From positions 1 to 64,000 of the forward strand of contig NZ_MDGL01000024.1 in NCBI RefSeq assembly GCF_002742265.1: a DNA stretch of 64,000 nucleotides, written 5' to 3'. Positions 42,605-52,183 of this stretch are shown here, piece by piece (position 1 is the stretch's first letter; each line of letters opens with the position of its first letter). Both the position numbers and the translations under genes were made by a program. The notes under the pieces are model-generated. The model searched no databases. It was not told the origin of the DNA and saw nothing but the letters and a program-made list of their open reading frames with translations. Source of the stretch: Maribacter sp. 4G9. GTDB lineage: Bacteria > Bacteroidota > Bacteroidia > Flavobacteriales > Flavobacteriaceae.

Positions 42605-45205
42605 ATGAACTTTAATAATTTCACCATAAAATCACAGGAGGCTGTACAACAGGCTCAGGTAATTGCCCAATCATTGGGGCATCAACAAATAGAGAACGAA
42701 CATTTATTTAAAGCCATTACAGAGGTAGAAGAAAATGTGGTTCCATTTATATTCAAAAAATTGGGGCTCAACACCAACCTTATTAAGCAGATTTTAGAAA
42801 AGGAACTCAATTCCTTTCCCAAGGTCGAAGGTGGAGACATTATGCTTTCCAGGGAGGCCGGTAAATCGGTAAACGAGGCCTCTATAATCGCTAAAAACAT
42901 GGGGGATGAATATGTTTCCATAGAGCACTTAATTTTGGCCATTTTCAAATCAAAAAGTAAAATCGCCCAAATCCTAAAAGATCAAGGGGTAACCGAGAAA
43001 AATTTGGTTTCCGCTATCAATGAATTGAGAAAAGGCTCCAATGTGACTTCCCAAAGTGCGGAGGAAACTTATAATTCCTTGAACAAATATGCCAAAAACC
43101 TTAATGAATTGGCCGATAGTGGTAAACTGGACCCGGTTATAGGAAGGGATGAAGAGATTAGAAGGGTGCTACAGATTCTATCCAGACGAACCAAGAACAA
43201 CCCCATGCTTGTGGGTGAACCTGGAGTGGGAAAAACGGCTATTGCCGAAGGTCTGGCCCACAGAATCGTTCAAGGCGATATCCCTGAAAACCTAAAGGAC
43301 AAGGTTATTTATTCCTTGGATATGGGTGCCCTAATCGCTGGTGCCAAATACAAAGGGGAGTTTGAGGAACGATTAAAGGCAGTTATTAAGGAAGTGACCA
43401 GTGCGGATGGTAATATCATATTGTTTATTGACGAGATTCATACGTTGGTAGGTGCCGGTGGTGGTCAAGGAGCAATGGATGCCGCCAATATTCTAAAACC
43501 CGCTTTGGCGAGGGGCGAACTTAGGGCCATTGGTGCCACTACTTTGGATGAGTATCAAAAATACTTTGAAAAGGACAAAGCCTTGGAACGTCGTTTCCAA
43601 AAGGTTGTAGTAGATCAGCCCGATACAGAAAGTGCTATTTCCATACTTAGGGGAATCAAGGAGCGTTACGAGACCCATCACAAGGTGCGCATTAAGGATG
43701 AAGCGGTCATCGCTGCCGTGGAATTGTCCCAACGCTATATTACCAATAGGTTTTTGCCTGATAAGGCCATAGACTTAATGGATGAAGCTGCCGCCAAATT
43801 ACGAATGGAGATTAATTCAAAACCAGAGGAACTAGATGTTCTAGATCGTAAAATCATGCAGTTGGAAATTGAAATTGAGGCGATAAAAAGGGAGAACGAC
43901 CATTCAAAACTTAAGTCCCTAAATTTGGAATTGGCCAATGTGAAGGAAGAACGTAACGAGATTTTTGCCAAATGGGAAACTGAAAAATCCGTAGTGGACA
44001 ATATCCAAAAAACTAAAATGGATATCGAAAACTACAAGGCGGAAGCGGAACGAGCCGAGCGAAACGGGGATTATGGTAAAGTGGCGGAAATAAGATACGG
44101 TAAAATCAAGGATGCCCAAGAGAACCTTGCAAAACTACAGGACGAACTGGCTCAGCAACAAGATGCCGGAACACTCATTAAAGAAGAGGTAACCAGCGAG
44201 GATATTGCCGAGGTCGTTGCGAAATGGACGGGCATACCCGTTACCAAAATGCTACAAAGCGAAAGGGAAAAATTACTGAATCTGGAAAATGTGTTGCATA
44301 AGCGGGTCGTTGGTCAGGATGAAGCCATCCAAGCGGTTTCTGATGCTATTAGAAGAAGTAGGGCCGGTTTGCAGGATATGAAAAAACCAATAGGCTCCTT
44401 TCTGTTCCTGGGTACCACGGGTGTTGGTAAAACGGAGTTGGCAAAAACCTTGGCTTCCTACTTGTTCGACGATGAAAATGCCATGACCCGTATAGATATG
44501 AGCGAGTACCAGGAAAGGCATTCCGTAAGTAGATTGGTAGGCGCCCCTCCAGGATATGTAGGTTATGACGAAGGAGGGCAACTGACCGAAGCCGTGAGAA
44601 GACGCCCCTACTCCGTTGTTTTGCTGGATGAAATTGAAAAGGCGCATCCGGATACGTTTAATATTTTGCTACAGGTTTTGGATGAGGGAAGGTTGACGGA
44701 TAATAAGGGACGTGTTGCCGATTTCAAGAACACCATTATAATCATGACCAGTAATATGGGTAGTCAGATAATTCAAGAGAAGTTTGAAAATTCAACCGAT
44801 ATACACAGTGCATCGGAGGCGGCAAGGGTTGAAGTTATGGGATTATTACATAAAATGATTCGGCCTGAATTCTTGAACAGAATCGATGACATCATTATGT
44901 TCACCCCACTTACCAAAGATGATATCAGGGAAATTGTAAAACTTCAATTAGCTGGTTTAAAGAAAATGCTGGATAAACAGAACATTACGTTGGATGCGAC
45001 CGATGAGGCAATAGACTTTTTGGCGGAACGAGGCTATGAACCACAGTTTGGGGCAAGGCCTGTAAAACGTACCATACAAAAGGAGGTATTGAACAATATG
45101 TCTAAGGAACTATTAAGCGGTAAAATTAAATCAGATAGCGTCATTCTTTTGGACGCTTTTGACGACGAACTGGTATTCAGAAATCAAAATGATTTGGTAG
45201 TATAA
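42605..45205 (+). CDS. clpB: ATP-dependent disaggregase ClpB
   Basis: An 866-residue AAA+ chaperone that, with DnaK, rescues aggregated proteins after stress. Layout is complete: N domain (about 1-145, two Clp-N repeats), NBD1 with Walker [14 protein letters not shown] and Walker [17 protein letters not shown], the long coiled-coil middle domain (about 400-525) that distinguishes ClpB from ClpA/ClpC, and NBD2 with [14 protein letters not shown] and [13 protein letters not shown]. No ClpP-binding tripeptide loop stands out. Stress induction is expected from the family; no known heat-shock element was recognised upstream. Confidence 0.96.
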   Translation: MNFNNFTIKSQEAVQQAQVIAQSLGHQQIENEHLFKAITEVEENVVPFIFKKLGLNTNLIKQILEKELNSFPKVEGGDIMLSREAGKSVNEASIIAKNMGDEYVSIEHLILAIFKSKSKIAQILKDQGVTEKNLVSAINELRKGSNVTSQSAEETYNSLNKYAKNLNELADSGKLDPVIGRDEEIRRVLQILSRRTKNNPMLVGEPGVGKTAIAEGLAHRIVQGDIPENLKDKVIYSLDMGALIAGAKYKGEFEERLKAVIKEVTSADGNIILFIDEIHTLVGAGGGQGAMDAANILKPALARGELRAIGATTLDEYQKYFEKDKALERRFQKVVVDQPDTESAISILRGIKERYETHHKVRIKDEAVIAAVELSQRYITNRFLPDKAIDLMDEAAAKLRMEINSKPEELDVLDRKIMQLEIEIEAIKRENDHSKLKSLNLELANVKEERNEIFAKWETEKSVVDNIQKTKMDIENYKAEAERAERNGDYGKVAEIRYGKIKDAQENLAKLQDELAQQQDAGTLIKEEVTSEDIAEVVAKWTGIPVTKMLQSEREKLLNLENVLHKRVVGQDEAIQAVSDAIRRSRAGLQDMKKPIGSFLFLGTTGVGKTELAKTLASYLFDDENAMTRIDMSEYQERHSVSRLVGAPPGYVGYDEGGQLTEAVRRRPYSVVLLDEIEKAHPDTFNILLQVLDEGRLTDNKGRVADFKNTIIIMTSNMGSQIIQEKFENSTDIHSASEAARVEVMGLLHKMIRPEFLNRIDDIIMFTPLTKDDIREIVKLQLAGLKKMLDKQNITLDATDEAIDFLAERGYEPQFGARPVKRTIQKEVLNNMSKELLSGKIKSDSVILLDAFDDELVFRNQNDLVV

Positions 45206-45225
45206 ACGAACGATTGCTTTATGAG

Positions 45226-45257
45226 ACGCCCTAAAGAAATTTTAGGGCGTTTTTTTT
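45226..45257 (+). terminator. Terminator of clpB
   Basis: ACGCCCTAAA (45226-45235), a short loop and TTTAGGGCGT (45241-45250) followed by eight T. It is a perfect 10-bp stem. Confidence 0.9.
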
Positions 45258-45267
45258 ATCGACAAGA

Positions 45268-45283
45268 TATACCATACAGTATA
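45268..45283. promoter_or_regulatory. Possible TetR operator
   Basis: Inverted repeat TATAC-CATACA-GTATA just upstream of the TetR gene, 8 bp before a near-consensus -7 box TATCTTCG (45291-45298). Such a position would allow autorepression. The arms are only 5 bp, so this is tentative. Confidence 0.4.
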
Positions 45284-45314
45284 GTTTTTTTATCTTCGTA
45301 TAAAATAACCTCAA

Positions 45315-45905
45315 ATGTCCACCAAAGCTGAAAAAACCACTGCCTACATCATTGAAACGGTAGCTCCTGTATTCAACAAACATGGTTATATTGGTACCAG
45401 TATGAGCGACCTTACGGACGCTACAGGGTTAACAAAGGGGGCGATTTACGGTAATTTTGAAAATAAGGAAGCCTTGGCACTATCTGCTTTTGAACACAAT
45501 AGCAAGCTATTGTTGCAGGCTTTGGACGATGCCCTAAACGTTTCTGGGTCTACCATGGACAAACTAAAAAGTCTCATGGATTTCTATAAGAAATATGATG
45601 TCTTTACACTTCCATTAGGGGGATGTCCGGTACTTAATGTAGGGGTAGATTCACAACATAATAATAAGTTGCTGGCTGCGGCGGCAAAGGAAACCATTAA
45701 GGAAATTGAGGGGAAAATCGCCTTGGTCTTGGAAAATGGCGTCAATAAAAGTGAAATAAAAATTCCTGTATCTCCACTACAGTTTGCCAAACAGTTGTTT
45801 ACGATGATTCAGGGTGCCGTTGCCATGTCTACCATCACAATGGACCGGAAGTATTTATTGAATACAATGACCTATCTGGAAGTATTGGTGAAGCGGGAGT
45901 TATAG
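45315..45905 (+). CDS. TetR/AcrR family transcriptional regulator
   Basis: A 196-residue repressor. The N-terminal HTH is clear at about residues 18-62 (NKHGYIGTSMSDLTDATGLTKGAIYGNFENKEALA). The ligand-binding C-terminal domain resembles the TetR group with a short Cys-containing helix region (LPLGGCPVLNVGVDS), as in regulators of small-molecule or electrophile responses (NemR/AcuR-like). The ligand is unknown. No target gene is adjacent: clpB ends upstream and the next gene is convergent. A short inverted repeat lies in front of the gene. Confidence 0.85.
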   Translation: MSTKAEKTTAYIIETVAPVFNKHGYIGTSMSDLTDATGLTKGAIYGNFENKEALALSAFEHNSKLLLQALDDALNVSGSTMDKLKSLMDFYKKYDVFTLPLGGCPVLNVGVDSQHNNKLLAAAAKETIKEIEGKIALVLENGVNKSEIKIPVSPLQFAKQLFTMIQGAVAMSTITMDRKYLLNTMTYLEVLVKREL

Positions 45906-45961
45906 TATTCCATTGATAGTATACTTCCTTCCTGATTAAAATACTTCCATCCTTTTTTATA

Positions 45962-47563
45962 TTATTCCCCTACTACCCTAAAAATCCAAGTTTTATCGGC
46001 ATACTTTCCTCCAAAATTGGAATCTCGTGCCGCCCTTGCCTCGGAAATGGAATCATATCTTTCCAAAAAGACATAGTTATATTTGTTCGTCTCCCTATAG
46101 AATGATCCAGGATTAAGTCCCTTCTTCTGTAAATCTGCCATAAAGGCATCAAAGTAGCGTTTTGTGCCGAAAACGTTGGCAATCAAATAATAACCTGGTT
46201 CCAAAGAACCTTGTTTGGACACTTCCTCATATCGCTCCCCTTTTTCAGGGGTAACCACTTCTTTTCTGGCTGCTTCGACCTCGGCCAATTTTACCTGGGC
46301 CAAGGAATCTTGTTTCCTTTCTTGTTCCAATGCCAAGGCTTCCTCTAAGGCCCTATTAGCGGCATTGGTAGAATCGATTTTCCTTTGGCGTTCCCTAGCC
46401 TGTACCTCTGCCAAGGCTTCCCCTTGCCTCGCCTGTGCCAAAGAATCCCGTTTTCTTTGGGCTGCGTTTTTAGTGGCTTCCAAGGCCAATTGCTCTAATC
46501 TGGATGCTTCCAGTAAGGAATCCTTTTGTCTTTGACGTTCCACTTTGGCCAAGCGCTCATGCTCCTTTTCCGCTTCACGTTGCGCCAATTTTTCAGCACG
46601 GCTCAATTCTTGTTCCATGGGCTCTTCAACAATAAGCTCCTCCTGTGGATAGCGCTCTTCAGAAGACAACGGCCCCAATTTATAAGAGGTTACCAATTCA
46701 AATGTTGGATCTGTACCCTTAAGATCATTTGATACACCAAATTCCACCAAGGCACCAAGGGAAAATCGTTTAAAAAATCGTCCTCCTGCACCTCCCGAAA
46801 TTCCGTAGAAACTATTGTATCCAAGTTGGGTCCAAAACTTATTTGTACTTAACAATGTTGAAATTCCCAATTGGGAATCGAAACCGGGTATGGATTTATA
46901 GTACAACGTGGGCCTTAATACGGAGTTCTCATCTGAAGAAAGGATACCAATTGGAAAATCATAACTGGCCAAGGCCAAGAAAATGCGTCCGTCAGAACTG
47001 GTATTTCGTTCGTTTGTACTGATATTGTAATCCATTAGGTTCTCAGAGGAAAGTCCCAAACTAAATTTGTCCAATCTAAAATTGATACCCGGTGCCATCT
47101 GTACGATGAAATCATCGGTTATTTCTGTTTGTATGGGATTGGGTATGAAAAAACGCTGATCTGCCAGTTTTTGCTGAAACCCTAAAATATTGATCCCCAC
47201 GCCAAGACTTGCGCGATCGCTCAATTGTATATTATAGGCATAGTTTAGAACAATCCCCGTATTGATAAAGATTTCTGTATTCTGCTGAAAAAATCCCAGT
47301 CCAACACTGGAAAGGTCGTTCAGTCTATGGGAATAATTAAAGAAAAGGCTCGTAGGATCCGCGTCAAAGGTCTGCCATTGCCACCTGGACCAAAAGGCAA
47401 CGGAGGAAGGGTTGTTCCTGTCCAGTGAAAATGCAGGATTGAGAAGACTGGAATTGTATTCAGTCAAGTTGTGCTGTCTATAATCGCTGGGAAGTTCAAC
47501 ATTCTGAGCGTTTACACCAACAACTACAAGTACCATAAGAAGTGCCCCACAAAATTTATTCAT
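45962..47563 (-). CDS. PorP/SprF-type outer-membrane protein with coiled coil and SPOR-like C-terminus
   Basis: A 533-residue envelope protein. The signal peptide (MNKFCGALLMVLVVVGVNAQ) and residues 25-300 form the PorP/SprF beta-barrel-like domain (YRQHNLTEYNSSLLNPAFSL, WSRWQWQTFDADP, GLGFFQQNT), which in the type IX secretion/gliding system helps anchor or assemble secreted surface proteins. Residues 315-450 are a charged coiled coil made of repeated KERQRQKDSL-like units. The last 80 residues (YYLIANVFGTKRYFDAFMAD..., TWIFRVVGE) match an SPOR-like peptidoglycan-binding domain. Start at ATG 47563; the preceding ATG adds two residues. It lacks neighbouring CHU_C/T9SS partners here. Confidence 0.82.
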   Translation of the reverse strand: MNKFCGALLMVLVVVGVNAQNVELPSDYRQHNLTEYNSSLLNPAFSLDRNNPSSVAFWSRWQWQTFDADPTSLFFNYSHRLNDLSSVGLGFFQQNTEIFINTGIVLNYAYNIQLSDRASLGVGINILGFQQKLADQRFFIPNPIQTEITDDFIVQMAPGINFRLDKFSLGLSSENLMDYNISTNERNTSSDGRIFLALASYDFPIGILSSDENSVLRPTLYYKSIPGFDSQLGISTLLSTNKFWTQLGYNSFYGISGGAGGRFFKRFSLGALVEFGVSNDLKGTDPTFELVTSYKLGPLSSEERYPQEELIVEEPMEQELSRAEKLAQREAEKEHERLAKVERQRQKDSLLEASRLEQLALEATKNAAQRKRDSLAQARQGEALAEVQARERQRKIDSTNAANRALEEALALEQERKQDSLAQVKLAEVEAARKEVVTPEKGERYEEVSKQGSLEPGYYLIANVFGTKRYFDAFMADLQKKGLNPGSFYRETNKYNYVFLERYDSISEARAARDSNFGGKYADKTWIFRVVGE

Positions 47564-47648
47564 ATGCAAAAAAACAAAAAATAGCGGTGTAACGTACTAT
47601 TTTAAAGTAAATTTAGTTCTGTATTAAAGCAAAAAGTATCGCTAAACC

Positions 47649-48191
47649 ATGAAACTACTAAAGATTTTCCCATTTTGTATTATACTATTCCTTTTTTCCT
47701 GTAATGAGGAAAAACCGACCGAGATTTCTGGTACCAATCCAGATATTTCAACTTTTTATTTTATAAGGCATGCGGAAAAGGATAGGACAGATCCAGATGA
47801 TCCAGACCCAGAACTCAACCAAAAAGGGCTTGGCAGGGCCATGCACTGGGCCGAAATTTTAAACGAGGTTGATTTGGATGCCATTTATTCCACAAATTTC
47901 AACAGAACCTCCATGACGGCCGCACCAACTTCGGTTAAAAAAAATATCGATGTTCAATATTACGATCCTAGAATCTTGGACCTAGACCAATTTAAAAAGG
48001 ACAACCTAAATAAAAATGTCCTTGTTGTGGGGCATAGCAATACTACCCCAGAATTTGTCAACCTCATGTTAGGCAAAGATACTTATACTCAAATATCCGA
48101 TGATGAAAACGGAACGCTGTTCATTGTGACCATCGTTAACGGGGTGGCAACCAGTACAAGATTGGTGTTTAATTGTAATTGTCCCGATTAA
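47649..48191 (+). CDS. Histidine phosphatase superfamily lipoprotein
   Basis: A 180-residue lipoprotein (lipobox FLFSC, lipid Cys at 18) of the histidine phosphatase (phosphoglycerate mutase-like) superfamily. The phosphorylated His41 lies in YFIRHAEKDR and the second catalytic His in VVGHSNTTPE. The core is compact and SixA-like, without the large insertions of metabolic mutases. Its location in the envelope suggests an exported phosphatase; the substrate is unknown. It overlaps the convergent 48169-48918 gene by 23 bp. Confidence 0.85.
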   Translation: MKLLKIFPFCIILFLFSCNEEKPTEISGTNPDISTFYFIRHAEKDRTDPDDPDPELNQKGLGRAMHWAEILNEVDLDAIYSTNFNRTSMTAAPTSVKKNIDVQYYDPRILDLDQFKKDNLNKNVLVVGHSNTTPEFVNLMLGKDTYTQISDDENGTLFIVTIVNGVATSTRLVFNCNCPD

Positions 48192-48918
48192 CCTGTACGT
48201 TTTTAAGTTCTATATTGGAAAGAAGTTCCAGACCGTCGTTTACATATAGACTATCTATTTTATAAATCGGACTATTTTCAATTTTTGGTTTGTAATTTTT
48301 ATAATCCACGAAACGGATATCGCCCACATAGCGTTCATTATATGCTTCCCGAAAGCGTTGGCCGCCCCCGTTTACATGGAATTCATACGCCAAATAATCA
48401 GGTTTAAAGGTCTCAGAGTTGAACCAATACACATAGACGTCGTCAAAATCATCTCCTCCACCTTCTTCCCTAAAGGTAACCTTTACCTTATAATAGGTCT
48501 TTTCTTTGATTTCTACTTTTCCCAAGAATTCCTTTTGAACCGCCCTGTCATTTAAGCCAAAAGGCAAGTAGGCAAAATAATGAACGGAATTTACGGAATT
48601 GGCATATTTATTCGCCGTGGTATCGGCCAGTTCTATAAGACTATCGTTTACGAATCGCCGAAATCCGGATGGTTCCTTTCTATCCACAATAACCGAGGTA
48701 TCGTTACTAATGATTCGTTCCAGAACCTTGATGGAACCTTTGGATTTTGAGGTATAATGGATATCCCTAAAATCGAAATCAACATTTGAATCCGTATAAT
48801 TCTTACCACCGCTCACTTCAATGCTTCTGTCCACAATTTCTTGGACATTTGGTGCTTTGTCCTTTGGCTCGCAAGCGACTAGGATACTGAAAACAAGTAT
48901 TATATAAACTCTTTGCAT
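48169..48918 (-). CDS. Lipoprotein of unknown function (LolA/DUF6503-like)
   Basis: A 249-residue lipoprotein (MQRVYIILVFSILVAC, then EPKDKAPNVQEIVDRSIEVSGG). The pattern IVDRSIEVSGGKNYTDSNVDFDFRDI and the half-barrel of strands with KVTFREEGGGDDFDDVYVYW resemble Bacteroidota outer-membrane lipoprotein-sorting-like proteins annotated as DUF6503. Function unknown; LolA-like lipid binding is possible. The frame can be extended to 49017, but the ATG at 48918 begins the signal peptide and the extension overlaps the smpB promoter. Confidence 0.72.
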   Translation of the reverse strand: MQRVYIILVFSILVACEPKDKAPNVQEIVDRSIEVSGGKNYTDSNVDFDFRDIHYTSKSKGSIKVLERIISNDTSVIVDRKEPSGFRRFVNDSLIELADTTANKYANSVNSVHYFAYLPFGLNDRAVQKEFLGKVEIKEKTYYKVKVTFREEGGGDDFDDVYVYWFNSETFKPDYLAYEFHVNGGGQRFREAYNERYVGDIRFVDYKNYKPKIENSPIYKIDSLYVNDGLELLSNIELKNVQVNRDNYN

Positions 48919-49002
48919 GGAATACTTTCTTTGCTTAATCGTTCGTATATGGGAATCATTACAAAATAAATGCTTTAAATCATTATATCCCTTAAATGTG
49001 TT

Positions 49003-49010
49003 TATTTTTG
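49003..49010 (+). promoter_or_regulatory. -7 box of smpB
   Basis: TATTTTTG fits TAnnTTTG and ends 6 bp before the smpB ATG (49017), so transcription would begin at or next to the start codon. No clear upstream TTG was found. Confidence 0.45.
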
Positions 49011-49016
49011 TAACCA

Positions 49017-49478
49017 ATGCAGAAGAACATCAACATCAAGAACAAAAGGGCTCGTTTTGAATACGAGCTATTGGAAACCTTTACGGCCGGACTCGTGCTT
49101 GCCGGTACTGAAATTAAATCCATTAGATATGGAAAGGCTTCTATTTCAGAAAGTTTTTGCGAGTTTAACGATCGTGATGAACTTTTTGTAATCAACATGC
49201 AAATTGACGAATATTCGCATGCCTCCCATTTTAACCATAAACCAAAAGCGGAACGTAAGCTCTTATTGAACAAAAGGGAATTAAGAAAACTACACAAAGA
49301 GGTAAAGACTACGGGACTCACCATCGTTCCGCTGACCCTGTTCATCAACGACCGCGGACTGGCCAAAATGCAAATAGCACTTGCCAAGGGTAAAAAACTT
49401 TATGATAAGAGAGAAACCATAAAGGATAGGGATAATAAACGGAATCTAGACCGAATCAAAAAAAGCTTTAATGCCTAA
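49017..49478 (+). CDS. smpB: SsrA-binding protein SmpB
   Basis: A 153-residue partner of tmRNA in rescue of stalled ribosomes. Family blocks are [39 protein letters not shown], the [13 protein letters not shown] helix and [20 protein letters not shown], ending in the basic [14 protein letters not shown] tail that enters the mRNA channel. Length is standard. It is convergent with pcm (4 bp apart). The tmRNA gene itself was not found in this window. Confidence 0.95.
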   Translation: MQKNINIKNKRARFEYELLETFTAGLVLAGTEIKSIRYGKASISESFCEFNDRDELFVINMQIDEYSHASHFNHKPKAERKLLLNKRELRKLHKEVKTTGLTIVPLTLFINDRGLAKMQIALAKGKKLYDKRETIKDRDNKRNLDRIKKSFNA

Positions 49479-49482
49479 GGTT

Positions 49483-50124
49483 TTAGTTCTTATCCTCCAA
49501 TAAGGGCACAAACCTAAAGGATCCATATTCCGTTTTCTTGAATTCCTTCTCAGAAGTCCTTTCAAAAAGCGTCATTATTTGCTCTTCAAAACCAATGGGT
49601 ATTACCAACCTGCCTCCCACTTTTAATTGGGACATTAGGGCCTTTGGAACTTCAGGCGCTCCCGCGGTTACGATAATTCGGTCAAAGGGCGCTTCTTCGG
49701 GCAGACCTTTGTAACCATCTCCAAAAATGAACTTCTTTGGTCTGTATCCCATTTTTTTAAAAAATAAATTCGTTTTTTTGAAAAGTTCCAACTGTCTTTC
49801 AATGGTGAAGACCTTTGCCTTGCACTTTAACAAAACCGCAGTCTGGTAACCACTACCGGTCCCTATTTCCAAAACACTAAGATTGGGTTCCAGTTGCAAC
49901 AGTTCCGTTTGAAAAGCAACAGTGTAGGGCTGGGAAATGGTTTGGTCCGCAGCAATGGGAAATGCCTTATCCTGATACGCGTGACCTTCAAAACTACTGT
50001 CCATAAAAAAATGTCTTGGTACCTCCCTAATGGCATCCAAGACGGTTTTATCGGAAATGCCCTTTTCAATCAGCAACTCTGCCAATTGATTGCGCATGCC
50101 TCTGTGTTTAAATGTGTCCTTCAA
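49483..50124 (-). CDS. pcm: Protein-L-isoaspartate O-methyltransferase
   Basis: A 213-residue SAM-dependent methyltransferase that repairs isoaspartyl residues in aged proteins. The substrate motif is AFPIAADQTISQPYTVAFQT and the SAM-binding motif VLEIGTGSGYQTAVL, followed by GDGYKGLPEEAPFDRIIVTAG. I start at the TTG 50124, which yields MKDTFKHRGMRNQL, the usual flavobacterial N-terminus. The longer frame (to 50214) adds 30 hydrophobic, unrelated residues that overlap the divergent promoter. Start choice is by similarity and is not certain. Confidence 0.85.
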   Translation of the reverse strand: MKDTFKHRGMRNQLAELLIEKGISDKTVLDAIREVPRHFFMDSSFEGHAYQDKAFPIAADQTISQPYTVAFQTELLQLEPNLSVLEIGTGSGYQTAVLLKCKAKVFTIERQLELFKKTNLFFKKMGYRPKKFIFGDGYKGLPEEAPFDRIIVTAGAPEVPKALMSQLKVGGRLVIPIGFEEQIMTLFERTSEKEFKKTEYGSFRFVPLLEDKN

Positions 50125-50264
50125 TTTTAGCTTGGTTTGGTTCCCAAATTTATAAAACAATGTTATAGAAAAGAAACCGGTAAAAAAAGTAAATGTGAAA
50201 ATTGGAATTTGCATTCCCGCCTAAACTTATAAACTATGTGTATTTTTGATAAAAAAGGAATAGC

Positions 50265-51245
50265 ATGCTCAAAGTTGGGGTCTTAGGGGCCGGTCATTTA
50301 GGAAAAATTCATTTACGCTTGCTCAATCAGTCCGAAAAATATGAACTGATAGGTTTTTATGATGCCGATATCATAATCGGTAAAAAGGTGGCCGCCGAAT
50401 TTGGATATACTTATTTTGACAATATCAATGATTTGATTGACGCCGTTGACGTAGTCGATATCGTAACGCCTACCCTATCCCACTATGAATGTGCCAAAAA
50501 GGCCATGGAACGGGGCAGGCATGTCTTTATTGAAAAACCCATTACCAATACCTTGGAAGAAGCCGAAAACCTATTGGCGCTAGAGCAAAAGTATAAGATA
50601 AAGGGACAGGTTGGCCACGTAGAGCGTTTTAATCCGGCATTTACCGCTGTCAAGGAATCCATTAACTTGCCGATGTTCATTGAGACGCACCGATTGGCCG
50701 AATTCAATCCACGTGGTACCGATGTACCCGTTGTTTTGGATTTGATGATACATGACATTGATGCCATCTTGAGCGTTGTAAAATCAAAAGTAATCGGTAT
50801 AAAGGCAAGCGGGGTATCCGTTTTAAGCCAATCACCGGATATTGCCAATGCAAGGTTGGAATTTGAGAATGGCTGTGTGGCCAACCTTACCGCCAGTAGG
50901 ATAAGTCTTAAAAATATGCGCAAATCACGATTCTTCCAGAAGGACGCCTACATTTCCGTTGATTTTTTGGAGAAAAAAGTGGAAGTCGTAAGGATGAAGG
51001 ACGCCCCTGAAATACCCGGTGATTTTGATATGATCCTTCAAAATGCGGAAGGTGTAAAAAAACAGATTTATTTTGAAAACCCTGCCATTACGGAAAACAA
51101 TGCCATTTTGGACGAATTGGAATCCTTCGCGGATGCCATCCTTGAAGATAGCATACCTATGGTTACGCTACAACAAGGAACCGAGGCATTGAAAGTGGCT
51201 TTACAGATTATAGCGGCTTTTGAAAATAAATCGGTTTTAAATTAA
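50265..51245 (+). CDS. Gfo/Idh/MocA family oxidoreductase
   Basis: A 326-residue NAD(P)-dependent oxidoreductase. The Rossmann motif is GVLGAGHLGKIHLRLL at the N-terminus, and the family's catalytic EKP lies in HVFIEKPITNTLEEA. The C-terminal alpha/beta substrate domain includes GHVERFNPAF and LDLMIHDIDAIL, where the His acts in catalysis. The substrate is unknown; UDP-sugar or inositol-type substrates are usual. A TATTTTTG box lies at 50241-50248. It begins a same-strand run with the next two genes (46 bp and 6 bp gaps). Confidence 0.88.
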   Translation: MLKVGVLGAGHLGKIHLRLLNQSEKYELIGFYDADIIIGKKVAAEFGYTYFDNINDLIDAVDVVDIVTPTLSHYECAKKAMERGRHVFIEKPITNTLEEAENLLALEQKYKIKGQVGHVERFNPAFTAVKESINLPMFIETHRLAEFNPRGTDVPVVLDLMIHDIDAILSVVKSKVIGIKASGVSVLSQSPDIANARLEFENGCVANLTASRISLKNMRKSRFFQKDAYISVDFLEKKVEVVRMKDAPEIPGDFDMILQNAEGVKKQIYFENPAITENNAILDELESFADAILEDSIPMVTLQQGTEALKVALQIIAAFENKSVLN

Positions 51246-51290
51246 ACAAGTGCCATCAATATAATTTTTAATTTTTCAATACTCTTAGAT

Positions 51291-52178
51291 ATGAAGAATA
51301 TTGCGGTCATAGGAGCGGGAACCATGGGAAACGGTATTGCCCATGTATTTGCCCAAAGCGGTTACTGGGTAAACCTTATAGACCTAAATGAAGATGCTCT
51401 AAAAAACGGGGTTTCCAATATTTCCAAGAACCTGGACAGGATGATTTACAAAGGTACCATTCAGGAGGAGGACAAGAAGGCCACCCTGAATAACATAACG
51501 ACATTTACCGATTTAAAAAATGGGGTTGGCGAGGTTGACTTAGTGGTGGAAGCTGCATCCGAAAACCTGAATATAAAGATGAATATCTTTAAGGATTTGG
51601 ATGCGTTCTGTAAACCTTCAGTGATCTTGGCCACCAATACCTCTTCCATTTCCATTACACAGATCGCTTCGGTGACTTCTAGACCTTCCAAGGTTATCGG
51701 GATGCATTTTATGAACCCCGTTCCCATCATGAAACTCATGGAGATCATTCGCGGATATAGTACGTCTGACGAGACTACGAAAAAAATTATAGAACTCGCA
51801 GGAAAATTGGGTAAGACGGCAACGGAGGTCAATGACTACCCAGGATTTGTAGCCAATAGAATTTTGATGCCCATGATCAACGAAGCAATCGAGACCTTAC
51901 ATCATAGTGTAGCCGGTGTCCAGGAAATAGATACGGTCATGAAATTGGGAATGGCCCACCCTATGGGCCCCCTTCAGTTAGCAGATTTTATAGGCTTGGA
52001 CGTTTGTCTATCCATACTGCAAGTGATGTACGATGGTTTCAAAAATCCGAAATACGCCCCCTCCCCGCTTCTTGTCAACATGGTTACGGCGGGAAAATTG
52101 GGCGTAAAGTCCGGGGAGGGATTTTATGATTATGCTGATAGCAAAAAAGCCGAAACCGTTTCTAATCAGTTTAAATAA
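51291..52178 (+). CDS. 3-hydroxybutyryl-CoA dehydrogenase (3-hydroxyacyl-CoA dehydrogenase)
   Basis: A 295-residue NAD-dependent dehydrogenase of fatty acid/butyrate metabolism. The dinucleotide motif is GAGTMGNGIAHVFAQSG, and the catalytic region is IGMHFMNPVPIMKLMEII (His). NDYPGFVANRILMPMINEA links the two domains and GEGFYDY ends the protein. The length is that of the single-function bacterial enzyme (Hbd/PaaH). It oxidises 3-hydroxyacyl-CoA to 3-oxoacyl-CoA or the reverse. The YggS gene follows after 5 bp. Confidence 0.92.
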   Translation: MKNIAVIGAGTMGNGIAHVFAQSGYWVNLIDLNEDALKNGVSNISKNLDRMIYKGTIQEEDKKATLNNITTFTDLKNGVGEVDLVVEAASENLNIKMNIFKDLDAFCKPSVILATNTSSISITQIASVTSRPSKVIGMHFMNPVPIMKLMEIIRGYSTSDETTKKIIELAGKLGKTATEVNDYPGFVANRILMPMINEAIETLHHSVAGVQEIDTVMKLGMAHPMGPLQLADFIGLDVCLSILQVMYDGFKNPKYAPSPLLVNMVTAGKLGVKSGEGFYDYADSKKAETVSNQFK

Positions 52179-52183
52179 ATCTT

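Noticed and set aside
48919-49017. 33-residue extension of the 48169-48918 lipoprotein
   Set aside because: It would hide the lipoprotein signal peptide and overlap the smpB start region.
50125-50214. 30-residue hydrophobic extension of Pcm
   Set aside because: Would place a membrane helix before a cytosolic repair enzyme; the TTG at 50124 gives the family N-terminus.
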